Source: an uncultured Ruminococcus sp. (GTDB taxonomy: Bacteria; Bacillota; Clostridia; Oscillospirales; Ruminococcaceae). From it: DNA of 5,945 nucleotides. The notes below the pieces were generated by a model. The model was not told the DNA's origin. It did no database searches and saw only the letters and a list, made by a program, of their open reading frames with translations. Positions 1 to 5,945 of the stretch are shown in pieces (position 1 is the stretch's first letter; each line of letters begins with the position of its first letter). The translations under genes were made by a program, and so were the position numbers. The stretch lies in NCBI GenBank assembly GCA_900545125.1, contig UQXS01000150.1, positions 1 through 5,945 on the forward strand, written 5' to 3'.

Positions 1-1346
1 CTTCCGTTACCCTTGCCGGAGATGCTTCTATAAACAATGGTGAGGACTACCGTTCACGCTATGCGGTTCTGGTGGACGGAGAGATTATCTGCGACGACGT
101 TATGAGCGAAAAAGAAAAGGAAATCACCCTTTTTGGCGGAGATTCCCGGAGAACGGCTCAGGTGACGGTCATTCATCTTTCCGAGGCGTCCAACGGCGCT
201 GTAGGCGTGAAGAATATCCATGTGTCATCGGGAACAGCAAAGCCTGTCGTACCGATGCCGGAAAAGGAACTGAAAATAGAGTTTATCGGTGACTCTATCA
301 CCTGTGCTTACGGTGTTGAGGGAAAGTCGTCGGGAGAGTCTTTCAAGACTACCACCGAGAATTTCATGAAGTCCTATGCGTACCTTACCGCAGAGCTTCT
401 TGATGCCGATTACAGTGCTGTTTCATACAGCGGTCATGGAATAATCTCCGGCTATACGTCCGGCGAAAAGAATACGAATCAGCTTGTGCCTGATCTGTAC
501 GAAAAGACCGGAAATCTTGCGGATTACTCTCAGCCGTGGGACTTTTCGGATTCTGATAACGACGTTGTTGTGATAAATCTCGGTACGAACGATTACAGTT
601 ATCTCAAGAATTCTCCCGAGGGCGGCGGGGAAGATTTTGTGGAGGGATACACGGCATTCCTTGAAATGGTGCGCAGGAATAATCCCGATGCCTATATTAT
701 CTGTACTATGGGTACTATGGGCGGAAATGACGTGGTTTATCCTCTCATTGTGGAGGCTGTGAAGAAATTCGGGGACGAAAAGGTTTCGTGCTACGAATCA
801 ATCACGCAGAATATCCAGACGGACGGAGTAGGTTCGGACTGGCATCCCTCTGAAATTACTCAGCAGAACAGTGCATACGTGCTTGCCGATAAGATCTGTC
901 AGGCACTGGGCATAGAATCTTCTCAGATAGGTCTTGACGTAGCTGTCGATGCCGAATATAAGCTTGTTACCGATCCGGACCTCGGCGGCAGCTGCTATGC
1001 ATATCTCAATGATTACGATAAATCGTTCTGGCTCACAAATTCCGCCGGAGGAAGTGCGCCGGAGGCTCTGGAGGCTGTCATTGCACCCGTGGGTCTTAAA
1101 AAGGACGGCGTATATCGTCTTGAATTCGACTGGACGGCGGGAGCTGAATCGGATGTTCCCGTTATAATCAGGAGCGGAGGAAAGATTATCTTTGAAGATA
1201 CCATAAGCTGCGGTGCGGAAAAAATACGCTATGAAAAGGAAATTACCGTATCTGAAACCTGTGATGCCGAGATTGTTTTTCAGATAGGCGGATATGACAG
1301 CGGAAGATTTACCATACAGAATTTCAAGCTTGTAAAAACGCAGTAA
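1..1346 (+). CDS. CE2-type acetyl-xylan esterase (SGNH fold), 5' end missing
   Basis: The reading frame is open from the first complete codon at 3 to TAA at 1344-1346 (about 447 codons), so the start lies outside the window; the GTG at 72 is internal. The visible part opens inside an N-terminal beta-sandwich (SINNGEDYRSRYAVLVDGE), as in carbohydrate esterase family 2. The SGNH domain follows: GDSITCAYG with the nucleophile Ser codon at 294-296, the oxyanion motif GTND at 582-593, and DWHPS with the catalytic His at 843-845. By family knowledge, CE2 enzymes remove O-acetyl groups from xylan and other hemicelluloses outside the cell. After the esterase domain, about 936-1343 encodes an extra beta-rich module of about 135 residues that could bind carbohydrate but that I cannot assign. 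No dockerin is seen at the C-terminus; a signal peptide or an N-terminal dockerin would lie upstream of the window. The CE2 call is strong; the substrate is inferred. Confidence 0.88.
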   Translation, partial: SVTLAGDASINNGEDYRSRYAVLVDGEIICDDVMSEKEKEITLFGGDSRRTAQVTVIHLSEASNGAVGVKNIHVSSGTAKPVVPMPEKELKIEFIGDSITCAYGVEGKSSGESFKTTTENFMKSYAYLTAELLDADYSAVSYSGHGIISGYTSGEKNTNQLVPDLYEKTGNLADYSQPWDFSDSDNDVVVINLGTNDYSYLKNSPEGGGEDFVEGYTAFLEMVRRNNPDAYIICTMGTMGGNDVVYPLIVEAVKKFGDEKVSCYESITQNIQTDGVGSDWHPSEITQQNSAYVLADKICQALGIESSQIGLDVAVDAEYKLVTDPDLGGSCYAYLNDYDKSFWLTNSAGGSAPEALEAVIAPVGLKKDGVYRLEFDWTAGAESDVPVIIRSGGKIIFEDTISCGAEKIRYEKEITVSETCDAEIVFQIGGYDSGRFTIQNFKLVKTQ

Positions 1347-1347
1347 A

Positions 1348-1836
1348 ATGTCTGATGTTATACTGATATGCGGCATGATATGCAGCGGAAAATCTCACTA
1401 TGCCCGGAAGCTGGCAAAGGAACGGAACGCCGTGATATTGTCCTGCGACGAGATATCTGCCGATATTTTCCATCATGCCGAGGGCGAAAGATTTGACGAT
1501 GTCACTGCTGATATAAAACGGTATCTCCACAAAATAGCGGCAAGAATCGCCGGAACGGGAGGCAATGTTATTCTGGACTGGGGATTCTGGACAAGGGCGG
1601 AACGCCGGGAAGTTTCGGAGTATTATGCTGCCTGTGGGATAACCTTTGAATGGCATTACATTGATATCCCCGAACCGGAGTGGCGATGCAATATCGGACT
1701 CCGCAACAAGGCTGTCTCTGCCGGAAATACATCTGATTTTTTTGTCGATGACGGACTTATGAAGAAATCTCTTTCACGATTTGAAATCCCCGAACGTGAA
1801 GAGATAGATCGCTGGCATGAATTTAGAAGGGAATAA
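1348..1836 (+). CDS. Small P-loop (AAA_33-like) predicted kinase, function unknown
   Basis: This 162-residue cytoplasmic protein has a textbook Walker A loop near the N-terminus (G9-MICSGK-S16, preceded by the hydrophobic strand VILIC). An acidic SCDE motif at residues 32-35 sits where small kinases of this class place a catalytic acid. A buried strand, NVILDWGFW at 73-81, comes before Arg83, and basic residues R113, R119 and K121 could form the lid. This order matches the broad AAA_33/zeta-toxin-like family of predicted nucleotide-dependent kinases, whose substrates are mostly unknown. There is no signal peptide or membrane segment. The ATG at 1348 is one base after the esterase stop and has no recognisable Shine-Dalgarno, so translation probably depends on coupling to the upstream gene. 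An antitoxin partner, expected for a true zeta toxin, is not seen next to it. The fold is confident; the substrate and biological role are not. Confidence 0.82.
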   Translation: MSDVILICGMICSGKSHYARKLAKERNAVILSCDEISADIFHHAEGERFDDVTADIKRYLHKIAARIAGTGGNVILDWGFWTRAERREVSEYYAACGITFEWHYIDIPEPEWRCNIGLRNKAVSAGNTSDFFVDDGLMKKSLSRFEIPEREEIDRWHEFRRE

Positions 1837-1849
1837 TATTTAACTTTGT

Positions 1850-1892
1850 CACAAAACACTTGATATTATTTCTGAACTATTGAAGTTTTGTG
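1850..1892. repeat. Wide inverted repeat downstream of the kinase gene
   Basis: CACAAAAC at 1850-1857 and GTTTTGTG at 1885-1892 form a perfect 8-base inverted repeat around an AT-rich 27-base spacer. It begins 14 bases after the kinase stop codon. No T-tract follows and the stem is AT-rich, so it is not a convincing intrinsic terminator. It could be a weak mRNA 3' structure, a protein-binding site, or chance. Confidence 0.35.
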
Positions 1893-1929
1893 TACATATT
1901 ATCCAAAAGCTCCTACATGAATTTCTACA

Positions 1930-1939
1930 CTTCCGGAAG
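1930..1939. promoter_or_regulatory. Perfect 10-base palindrome upstream of the GH5 promoter
   Basis: CTTCCGGAAG is perfectly self-complementary and ends 21 bases before the -35 box of the cellulase promoter. Its position would suit an upstream activator or repressor site for a fibre-responsive gene. A single 10-base palindrome can arise by chance, and no second copy is seen nearby, so the regulatory role is inference only. Confidence 0.3.
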
Positions 1940-1960
1940 CCACGGATATGCTGTAATCCA

Positions 1961-1989
1961 TTGACAAAGCCGCCATGCTGTGGTAAAAT
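1961..1989 (+). promoter_or_regulatory. Sigma-A type promoter for the GH5 enzyme
   Basis: A perfect -35 box TTGACA (1961-1966) is separated by exactly 17 bases from the -10 box TAAAAT (1984-1989), one base from the consensus TATAAT. Transcription would start near 1996, giving an untranslated leader of about 84 bases. This shows that the cellulase does not need read-through from the esterase-kinase pair. Confidence 0.82.
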
Positions 1990-2066
1990 TATGATATAGG
2001 CAATAATGGCTGCGGTTTGCTGTGCTGAATCCGGAGCCGGAAAAAGAAAATATGAAAAATTACAAC

Positions 2067-2073
2067 GGGAGGT
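2067..2073 (+). promoter_or_regulatory. Strong ribosome binding site of the GH5 gene
   Basis: GGGAGGT lies six bases before the ATG at 2080, close to the ideal match and spacing to the 16S rRNA tail. It fixes this ATG as the start, and the protein then begins directly with a secretion signal. Confidence 0.85.
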
Positions 2074-2079
2074 AAACTA

Positions 2080-4221
2080 ATGTTTGACACAAACAAAGGC
2101 ATAAAGCGTATTGTGAGCATTTCTGCTGCTGCGCTCTGTATGCTCTCATCTATCAGGATCGCTCCTGTCACTGTTCAGGAAGCAGATGCCGCCGATAAGG
2201 TAATGACGGCATTCGAGATCACTGAGAATATGCAGCTCGGCTGGAATCTCGGAAACAGTCTCGATGCTTATATGTCCGCTAATAACGTTCCGCTTGAGAC
2301 CTACGGTCTTGATGCTGAGACCTGCTGGGGAAATCCCAAGACTACGCCTGAACTTATCGCTGCCGTAAAAGCAAAGGGATTCAACACTATCCGTGTACCT
2401 GTTACATGGTTCCAGCACGTTGACAAGAACAACAACTACAAGATTGACGAAGCATGGCTCGCACGTGTAAAGGAAGTAGTTGACTACTGCTACAACAACG
2501 ATATGTATGTTATCCTTAATCTTCACCATGAAGAGCCGTATCAGAACCGCTCTACCCTCGGTGCTGATTACGAGGAGATCTCTGGCTATGTGACTTCCCT
2601 CTGGGAACAGCTCGCCGAGACTTTTAAGGATTACGATCAGCGTCTCATTTTTGAGACTATGAACGAACCCCGTGCAAAGGAAACAGATCATGAGTGGTGG
2701 GGTCCTACAAATGAAGAAGTTGACACTATCAACAAGATAAATGCCGACGCTCTTGGCGTTATCCGTAAGGCAGGCGGACAGAACGATACACGTCTTGTAA
2801 TGATGCCCGGTTACTGCGCTTCCAGCGACACATCCATGATGTCAAAGGTCGTTATTCCGGATGATGATTTCGTTGCAGCATCTGTTCATGCTTATTCACC
2901 GTACTCGTTTGCGATGGATTCTACAGTAGCAGATCACAGTACGTTTACGGAAGCAAACAAGGCAGAGCTTGAAACTATTCTTGAAGGCATAAGAAAGACA
3001 TTTATCGAAAAGGATATCCCCGTTGTCATCGGTGAGTTCAGTGCATCCGATTTCGGCAACACTGAGGCTCGTGTAAGCTGGGCTGATACGTATATTTCGG
3101 CTGCCAAGGCATATGGTTTCCCCTGCGTTATCTGGGATAACAATGCCAAGAACAACGGCGGTGAGTCACATCGCTATCTGAACAGATCTGACAATACATG
3201 GGATGCAGACTCAGAACCTGTTATCGACAAGATGCTTGAAGTTCTTGCCGACGACTCTATCAAGTGGGGCAGCATGAAAAACGGCGTGCAGTATGAGCAT
3301 GAGGATATAACAAAAGGAAATATTATCCTGAATCAGAAAGTTAGTCTTGACGCATCTGTCGAGAAAGGAAACTGCACTGAGGGACTGAATGCGACATGGA
3401 AAGCCCTTGAAGGCGGAGACGTCGCTATTAAGTACACTGGTGACACTCCTGTGATTGCTGTAGTTGACGGCGGTTGGCAGAACTGGACTGAGATCAAGGC
3501 TTATGATGTTGACGAAGAAGCAGGAATCGCTTATTATTCATCAAAGACAATCGAGTCTGCATGGAGCGGAGACGTTTCTGAGATAGCTCATCTCTTTGCA
3601 AGAACAAACAGTACGACTACCATTGAAATGATCTCGATTATAGGCGGCTCGTCAGTTATAGATCCTCCCGTTGACAATACTAAGAAGTACAATCTTGATC
3701 TTTCAAAGGCAAACAGCACACAGATACTCGCACTTTACTTCAGCGGGGCAGCAGGTTCTGTTATTAACGGCTGTGTAGGTTATATGGGCGAAGAATGGAC
3801 AAATATCGAATGGGAAGGCGTTATCGGTTCTGACGGAACATTTATGGTAACGATCCCTATGAGCGATATTCCGGAAGGAGTTACATCCGCAGAAGCTCAG
3901 ATCTGGTGGTGTGACGATGAAAACGGCGAAATGACCAAATACGAGTTCCTTGGCACAGGTGTTCCGGAGATCGTTTACGGCGACGCAGACTGCGACGGTA
4001 ATGTTTATATTAACGATGCCGTACTTATTATGCAGGCTATTGGTAATCCGGATTCATACGGCGTAGGCGGAACTGAGCCAACTGCTATAACCGCAGAAGG
4101 AAAGATCAATGCTGACTGCTGCGACACAGGCGACGACCTGACAAATAAGGATGCACTTGCAGTACAGATGATGCTTCTGAATCTTATTCCTTCACTTCCT
4201 ATGACATCAACAGCAGAATAA
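2080..4221 (+). CDS. Cellulosomal GH5 endoglucanase (signal, GH5, two putative CBMs, dockerin)
   Basis: This is a secreted 713-residue enzyme. Residues 1-37 are a signal peptide: a basic start (K6, K9, R10), a hydrophobic stretch and probable cleavage near ADA-A38. Residues about 45-385 are a GH5 barrel: GWNLGN at 54-59, R105 in TIRVPVTW, H149-H150 in LHHE, acid/base E196 in MNEP, H270 and Y272, nucleophile E319 in IGEF, and the floor Trp W352. The wording, including CWGNPKTTPEL, resembles subfamily GH5_4 (endo-beta-1,4-glucanases, some also active on xyloglucan or xylan); the subfamily is my inference. Residues about 405-522 and 537-627 are two beta-rich modules with exposed-looking aromatics (W466, W469, W495; W573, W578, W609, W610), probably carbohydrate-binding and of the type seen in ruminococcal enzymes, but not assignable by eye. 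Residues about 631-707 are a type I dockerin with calcium loops at D635-D646 and D679-D691, which would anchor the enzyme to a scaffoldin cohesin. The gene has its own promoter and terminator. Confidence 0.93.
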   Translation: MFDTNKGIKRIVSISAAALCMLSSIRIAPVTVQEADAADKVMTAFEITENMQLGWNLGNSLDAYMSANNVPLETYGLDAETCWGNPKTTPELIAAVKAKGFNTIRVPVTWFQHVDKNNNYKIDEAWLARVKEVVDYCYNNDMYVILNLHHEEPYQNRSTLGADYEEISGYVTSLWEQLAETFKDYDQRLIFETMNEPRAKETDHEWWGPTNEEVDTINKINADALGVIRKAGGQNDTRLVMMPGYCASSDTSMMSKVVIPDDDFVAASVHAYSPYSFAMDSTVADHSTFTEANKAELETILEGIRKTFIEKDIPVVIGEFSASDFGNTEARVSWADTYISAAKAYGFPCVIWDNNAKNNGGESHRYLNRSDNTWDADSEPVIDKMLEVLADDSIKWGSMKNGVQYEHEDITKGNIILNQKVSLDASVEKGNCTEGLNATWKALEGGDVAIKYTGDTPVIAVVDGGWQNWTEIKAYDVDEEAGIAYYSSKTIESAWSGDVSEIAHLFARTNSTTTIEMISIIGGSSVIDPPVDNTKKYNLDLSKANSTQILALYFSGAAGSVINGCVGYMGEEWTNIEWEGVIGSDGTFMVTIPMSDIPEGVTSAEAQIWWCDDENGEMTKYEFLGTGVPEIVYGDADCDGNVYINDAVLIMQAIGNPDSYGVGGTEPTAITAEGKINADCCDTGDDLTNKDALAVQMMLLNLIPSLPMTSTAE

Positions 4222-4233
4222 ATATTATCATTT

Positions 4234-4267
4234 AAAACGGCGGACATTTTAGTCCGCTGTTTTTTTT
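4234..4267 (+). terminator. Intrinsic terminator of the GH5 gene
   Basis: A 12-base-pair stem (4234-4245 with 4252-4263, including one G-U pair) encloses a six-base loop. Its last pairs are A-U, and the T-run at 4260-4267 overlaps the end of the stem. It starts 12 bases after the cellulase stop codon. A further GTCCGCC at 4276-4282 could pair with 4239-4245 as an alternative, but the first hairpin is the better terminator. Confidence 0.92.
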
Positions 4268-4348
4268 CTCGAAGTGTCCGCCGCTGGCGTACAAGCGTAT
4301 TCACCAAAAACACATGGCAAAAAGCGCATATTTTCTACTTTCTATCAA

Positions 4349-4377
4349 TTGATTTTCTGCATAAAATAGACTATAAT
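4349..4377 (+). promoter_or_regulatory. Sigma-A type promoter for the aspartokinase
   Basis: TTGATT (4349-4354) and a perfect TATAAT (4372-4377) are separated by 17 bases. Transcription would start near 4384, leaving a leader of only about 35 bases before the ATG at 4419. That is too short for a lysine riboswitch, so no such element controls this gene from this promoter. Confidence 0.82.
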
Positions 4378-4401
4378 AAGTATTGTCATAATTTTGTCAA
4401 T

Positions 4402-4407
4402 AAAGGA
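4402..4407 (+). promoter_or_regulatory. Ribosome binding site of the aspartokinase
   Basis: AAAGGA lies 11 bases before the ATG at 4419, a moderate match at slightly long spacing. A closer ATG at 4408 is in another frame. The chosen start gives the expected family N-terminus, with KFGGSS at residues 7-12. Confidence 0.6.
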
Positions 4408-4418
4408 ATGAATATATC

Positions 4419-5753
4419 ATGGGTAATAAAGTTGTAAAATTCGGCGGAAGCAGTCTTGCAGACGCAAATCAGTTCAGAAAGGTCGCTGCGATCATAAAGA
4501 GCGACGAAAAGAGGAAATATGTAGTTCCGTCTGCTCCGGGAAAGAGATTTTCCGACGATATAAAGGTAACGGATATGCTCTACAAATGCTGTGAACTTGC
4601 AGGCAGCGGCATTGATTTTTCGGAGACTTTCCAGATGATAAAAGATCGCTACAACGGAATAATTTCCGAGCTGGGCATTGATATGTCACTCGACGATGAC
4701 TTTGATTTCATTGCGGCTGAACTGAAAAAAAGTCCGGCAAGGGATTTTGCCGCCAGCCGTGGAGAATATCTTAACGGCAAGGTGCTTGCAAATTATCTGG
4801 GCTACAACTTTGTTGATGCCGCAGACGTTATCATTTTTGATACCAAAGGCTCTCTGCTTCTTGACAAGACCGTCAGGGCAGTGCGTGACAGGCTGAAAGG
4901 TCTGGACAATGCCGTTATTCCCGGATTTTACGGCAGAACTACCGAGGGAACGGTCAAGACTTTTTCAAGAGGCGGTTCGGATGTTACCGGTTCTATCATT
5001 GCCAATGCGGTAAAGGCTGAGATATACGAGAACTGGACGGATGTTTCCGGCTTTCTTATTGCAGATCCCAGAATTGTTGAGAATCCCGACGTTATTGAGG
5101 TAATCACATACAGGGAACTCCGTGAGCTTGCGTATATGGGAGCTTCCGTTCTTCATGAGGATGCTATTTTCCCGGTAAGATCGGCAGGAATTCCTATTAA
5201 TATCAGAAATACGAATCGTCCGGAAGACCCCGGAACGATGATCGTTTCCGACGATTATGATTTCAGCGGCGAGAGTCTGCGCTATACTATCACGGGAATA
5301 GCCGGAAAAAAGGGATTCAGTACCATAAATATCGAAAAGGCAATGATGAACAACGAAACAGGTTTCGGAATGAAGCTTCTCAGCGTGCTTTACGAGAACG
5401 GTCTTTCCTTTGAGCATATGCCGTCCGGAATTGATACCATGAGTATTACTCTCAGTACAGAAAAGCTTGCTCCGGTGCGTGATAAAGTCATTGCAGAAAT
5501 AAGAAAAGCAGTAAATCCGGATCATATCGAGATCGAGGACGGAATCTCGATACTTGCCGTAGTCGGACGCAGAATGAAGAATACAAGGGGTACGGTTGCA
5601 CGTATTTTCGCTGCTCTTGCTCATGCAAGAATAAACGTCAAGCTGATAGATCAGGGTTCAAGCGAACTTAATGTTATAATCGGTGTAAACGAACATGAGC
5701 TTCCGGAGGCTATCAGAAGAATATACGATATGTTTATTAATTCAGAGAAATAA
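4419..5753 (+). CDS. lysC: Aspartokinase (aspartate kinase), monofunctional, two ACT domains
   Basis: This 444-residue cytoplasmic enzyme phosphorylates L-aspartate with ATP to give 4-phospho-L-aspartate (EC 2.7.2.4), the entry step to lysine, threonine and methionine, and to diaminopimelate for the cell wall. The kinase domain (about 1-285) shows the family signature KFGGSS at 7-12, the SRGGSDVTG segment at 183-191 used in substrate binding, NWTDVSG at 205-211 with DPR at 216-218, and the MGASVLHEDA segment from 240. Two ACT domains follow at about 289-355 and 375-440, the usual site of feedback control by lysine or threonine; which amino acid inhibits it cannot be read from the sequence. 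There is no fused homoserine dehydrogenase. Its length is normal for the single-function enzyme and no frame damage is seen. It sits alone between its own promoter and terminator. The symbol lysC is the usual name for such enzymes; which isozyme it represents in this genome is unknown. Confidence 0.95.
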   Translation: MGNKVVKFGGSSLADANQFRKVAAIIKSDEKRKYVVPSAPGKRFSDDIKVTDMLYKCCELAGSGIDFSETFQMIKDRYNGIISELGIDMSLDDDFDFIAAELKKSPARDFAASRGEYLNGKVLANYLGYNFVDAADVIIFDTKGSLLLDKTVRAVRDRLKGLDNAVIPGFYGRTTEGTVKTFSRGGSDVTGSIIANAVKAEIYENWTDVSGFLIADPRIVENPDVIEVITYRELRELAYMGASVLHEDAIFPVRSAGIPINIRNTNRPEDPGTMIVSDDYDFSGESLRYTITGIAGKKGFSTINIEKAMMNNETGFGMKLLSVLYENGLSFEHMPSGIDTMSITLSTEKLAPVRDKVIAEIRKAVNPDHIEIEDGISILAVVGRRMKNTRGTVARIFAALAHARINVKLIDQGSSELNVIIGVNEHELPEAIRRIYDMFINSEK

Positions 5754-5757
5754 AATC

Positions 5758-5786
5758 AAGGGCAGTCGGTTTCCGGCTGCCCTTTT
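5758..5786 (+). terminator. Intrinsic terminator of the aspartokinase gene
   Basis: A 12-base-pair GC-rich stem (5758-5769 with 5773-5784, one G-U pair) closes a three-base loop and ends in a TTTT run at 5783-5786. It begins four bases after the stop codon. The T-run is short, but the stem is strong. Confidence 0.9.
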
Positions 5787-5808
5787 GTATCCGATGTCAA
5801 CAACTTAA

Positions 5809-5850
5809 GAGAATCTATTTCTTGCACTTGTGTCAAAAAGAAATTTTCTC
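5809..5850. repeat. Imperfect AT-rich inverted repeat
   Basis: GAGAA and ATTTCTT on the left (5809-5813, 5817-5823) pair with AAGAAAT and TTCTC on the right (5838-5844, 5846-5850) across a small asymmetric internal loop, leaving a 14-base hairpin loop. This is weak structure in AT-rich DNA and may be chance, but it is the first of three inverted repeats in a row. Confidence 0.35.
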
Positions 5851-5865
5851 TATGGATATTCACTC

Positions 5866-5908
5866 TAATTGTTTTCATTACCCCTTTACGGGGGAATGAA
5901 AACAATTA
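5866..5908. repeat. Strong 19-base inverted repeat (hairpin) in the gene-free right end
   Basis: The left arm 5866-5884 and the right arm 5890-5908 are complementary at 18 of 19 positions (one A/G mismatch at 5880/5894) around the loop TTTAC. The inner four pairs are G-C; the outer 14 are mostly A-T. No T-tract follows on either strand, so an intrinsic terminator is unlikely. Such a long near-perfect palindrome suggests a structured RNA, a repeat unit of a small mobile element, or a protein-binding site. Its nature cannot be decided from one copy. Confidence 0.75.
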
Positions 5909-5919
5909 ATAATGGGTTT

Positions 5920-5944
5920 CCAAAGGGGATGTATTCCCCTTTGG
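5920..5944. repeat. Perfect 10-base inverted repeat at the window edge
   Basis: CCAAAGGGGA (5920-5929) and TCCCCTTTGG (5935-5944) are perfectly complementary around a five-base loop. The CCCCTTT of its right arm also occurs at 5881-5887 inside the preceding hairpin, so AAAGGGG at 5922-5928 could pair with either copy. The window stops one base after this arm, so whether the structure goes on is unknown. Confidence 0.75.
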
Positions 5945-5945
5945 C

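Noticed and set aside
798..1376. 192-codon open frame on the minus strand across the esterase end
   Set aside because: It is antisense to the CE2 coding frame, which shows clear family motifs; the translation has no recognisable domain and looks like a shadow frame.
1348..1836. Zeta-type toxin of a toxin-antitoxin pair
   Set aside because: The P-loop fold is compatible, but no small antitoxin gene is adjacent and the protein lies directly behind an esterase gene; a generic predicted kinase is the safer call.
2052..2075. Seven-codon leader peptide (MKNYNGR) overlapping the GH5 ribosome binding site
   Set aside because: Its nearest purine-rich stretch is badly spaced, the peptide has no regulatory codon run, and there is no attenuator structure; probably chance.
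2146..2691. 181-codon minus-strand open frame inside the GH5 domain
   Set aside because: It is antisense to catalytic-domain codons, with no ribosome binding site or recognisable motif; treated as a shadow.
4268..4418. Lysine riboswitch upstream of the aspartokinase
   Set aside because: The promoter leaves a leader of about 35 bases, and the gap shows none of the needed multi-helix structure or a regulatory terminator.
4965..5624. 219-codon open frame on the minus strand inside the aspartokinase
   Set aside because: It fully overlaps a gene with strong family motifs; its translation is rich in Cys, His and Ser with no domain sense.
5828..5856. Possible promoter TTGTGT-17-TATGGA
   Set aside because: Both boxes are weak, the spacer overlaps the right arm of an inverted repeat, and no gene starts downstream within the window.
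5866..5908. Intrinsic terminator on either strand
   Set aside because: The stem is long, but no T-tract follows on the plus or minus strand, and the aspartokinase already has a proper terminator.
5809..5945. CRISPR array
   Set aside because: The repeats are single inverted pairs of different sequence, not regularly spaced direct repeats with unique spacers.

Overview
This window looks like a chromosomal segment of a fibre-degrading Firmicute of the Ruminococcus group. The best single clue is the C-terminal dockerin of the large glycoside hydrolase: its wording (GDADCDGNVYINDAVLIMQ, then a second loop ending in NKDALAVQ) resembles the cellulosomal enzymes of Ruminococcus flavefaciens and its relatives. 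The taxon is inferred from protein style only, not from a marker gene. All four genes lie on the + strand.

Layout. Positions 1-1346 hold the 3' part of a carbohydrate esterase of the CE2 type (N-terminal beta-sandwich, SGNH esterase domain, extra C-terminal beta-rich module). One base after its stop begins a small P-loop kinase-like protein (1348-1836), probably co-transcribed. A 243-base gap (1837-2079) follows, with a wide inverted repeat, a 10-base palindrome, a near-consensus sigma-A promoter and a strong ribosome binding site. It drives a 713-residue secreted GH5 endoglucanase-type enzyme (2080-4221) with two putative carbohydrate-binding modules and a type I dockerin, closed by a clear intrinsic terminator. 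A second short gap carries another near-consensus promoter for a monofunctional aspartokinase (4419-5753), which has its own terminator. The last 159 bases hold no gene but three successive inverted repeats, two of them very strong, and the last runs almost to the window edge.

How the genes relate. The CE2 esterase (removes acetyl groups from hemicellulose) and the GH5 enzyme (cuts beta-1,4-glucan or related chains) fit together in plant cell-wall breakdown, although they appear to be separate transcription units. The dockerin implies that the GH5 enzyme is displayed on a cellulosome scaffoldin. The P-loop protein and the aspartokinase (lysine, threonine and methionine biosynthesis) are not functionally tied to polysaccharide breakdown and look like ordinary neighbours.

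I found no convincing evidence for a wholly new system. The most worthwhile leads are the hairpin cluster at the right edge, the two unassigned modules and unusual second dockerin loop of the GH5 enzyme, and the esterase-kinase pairing.
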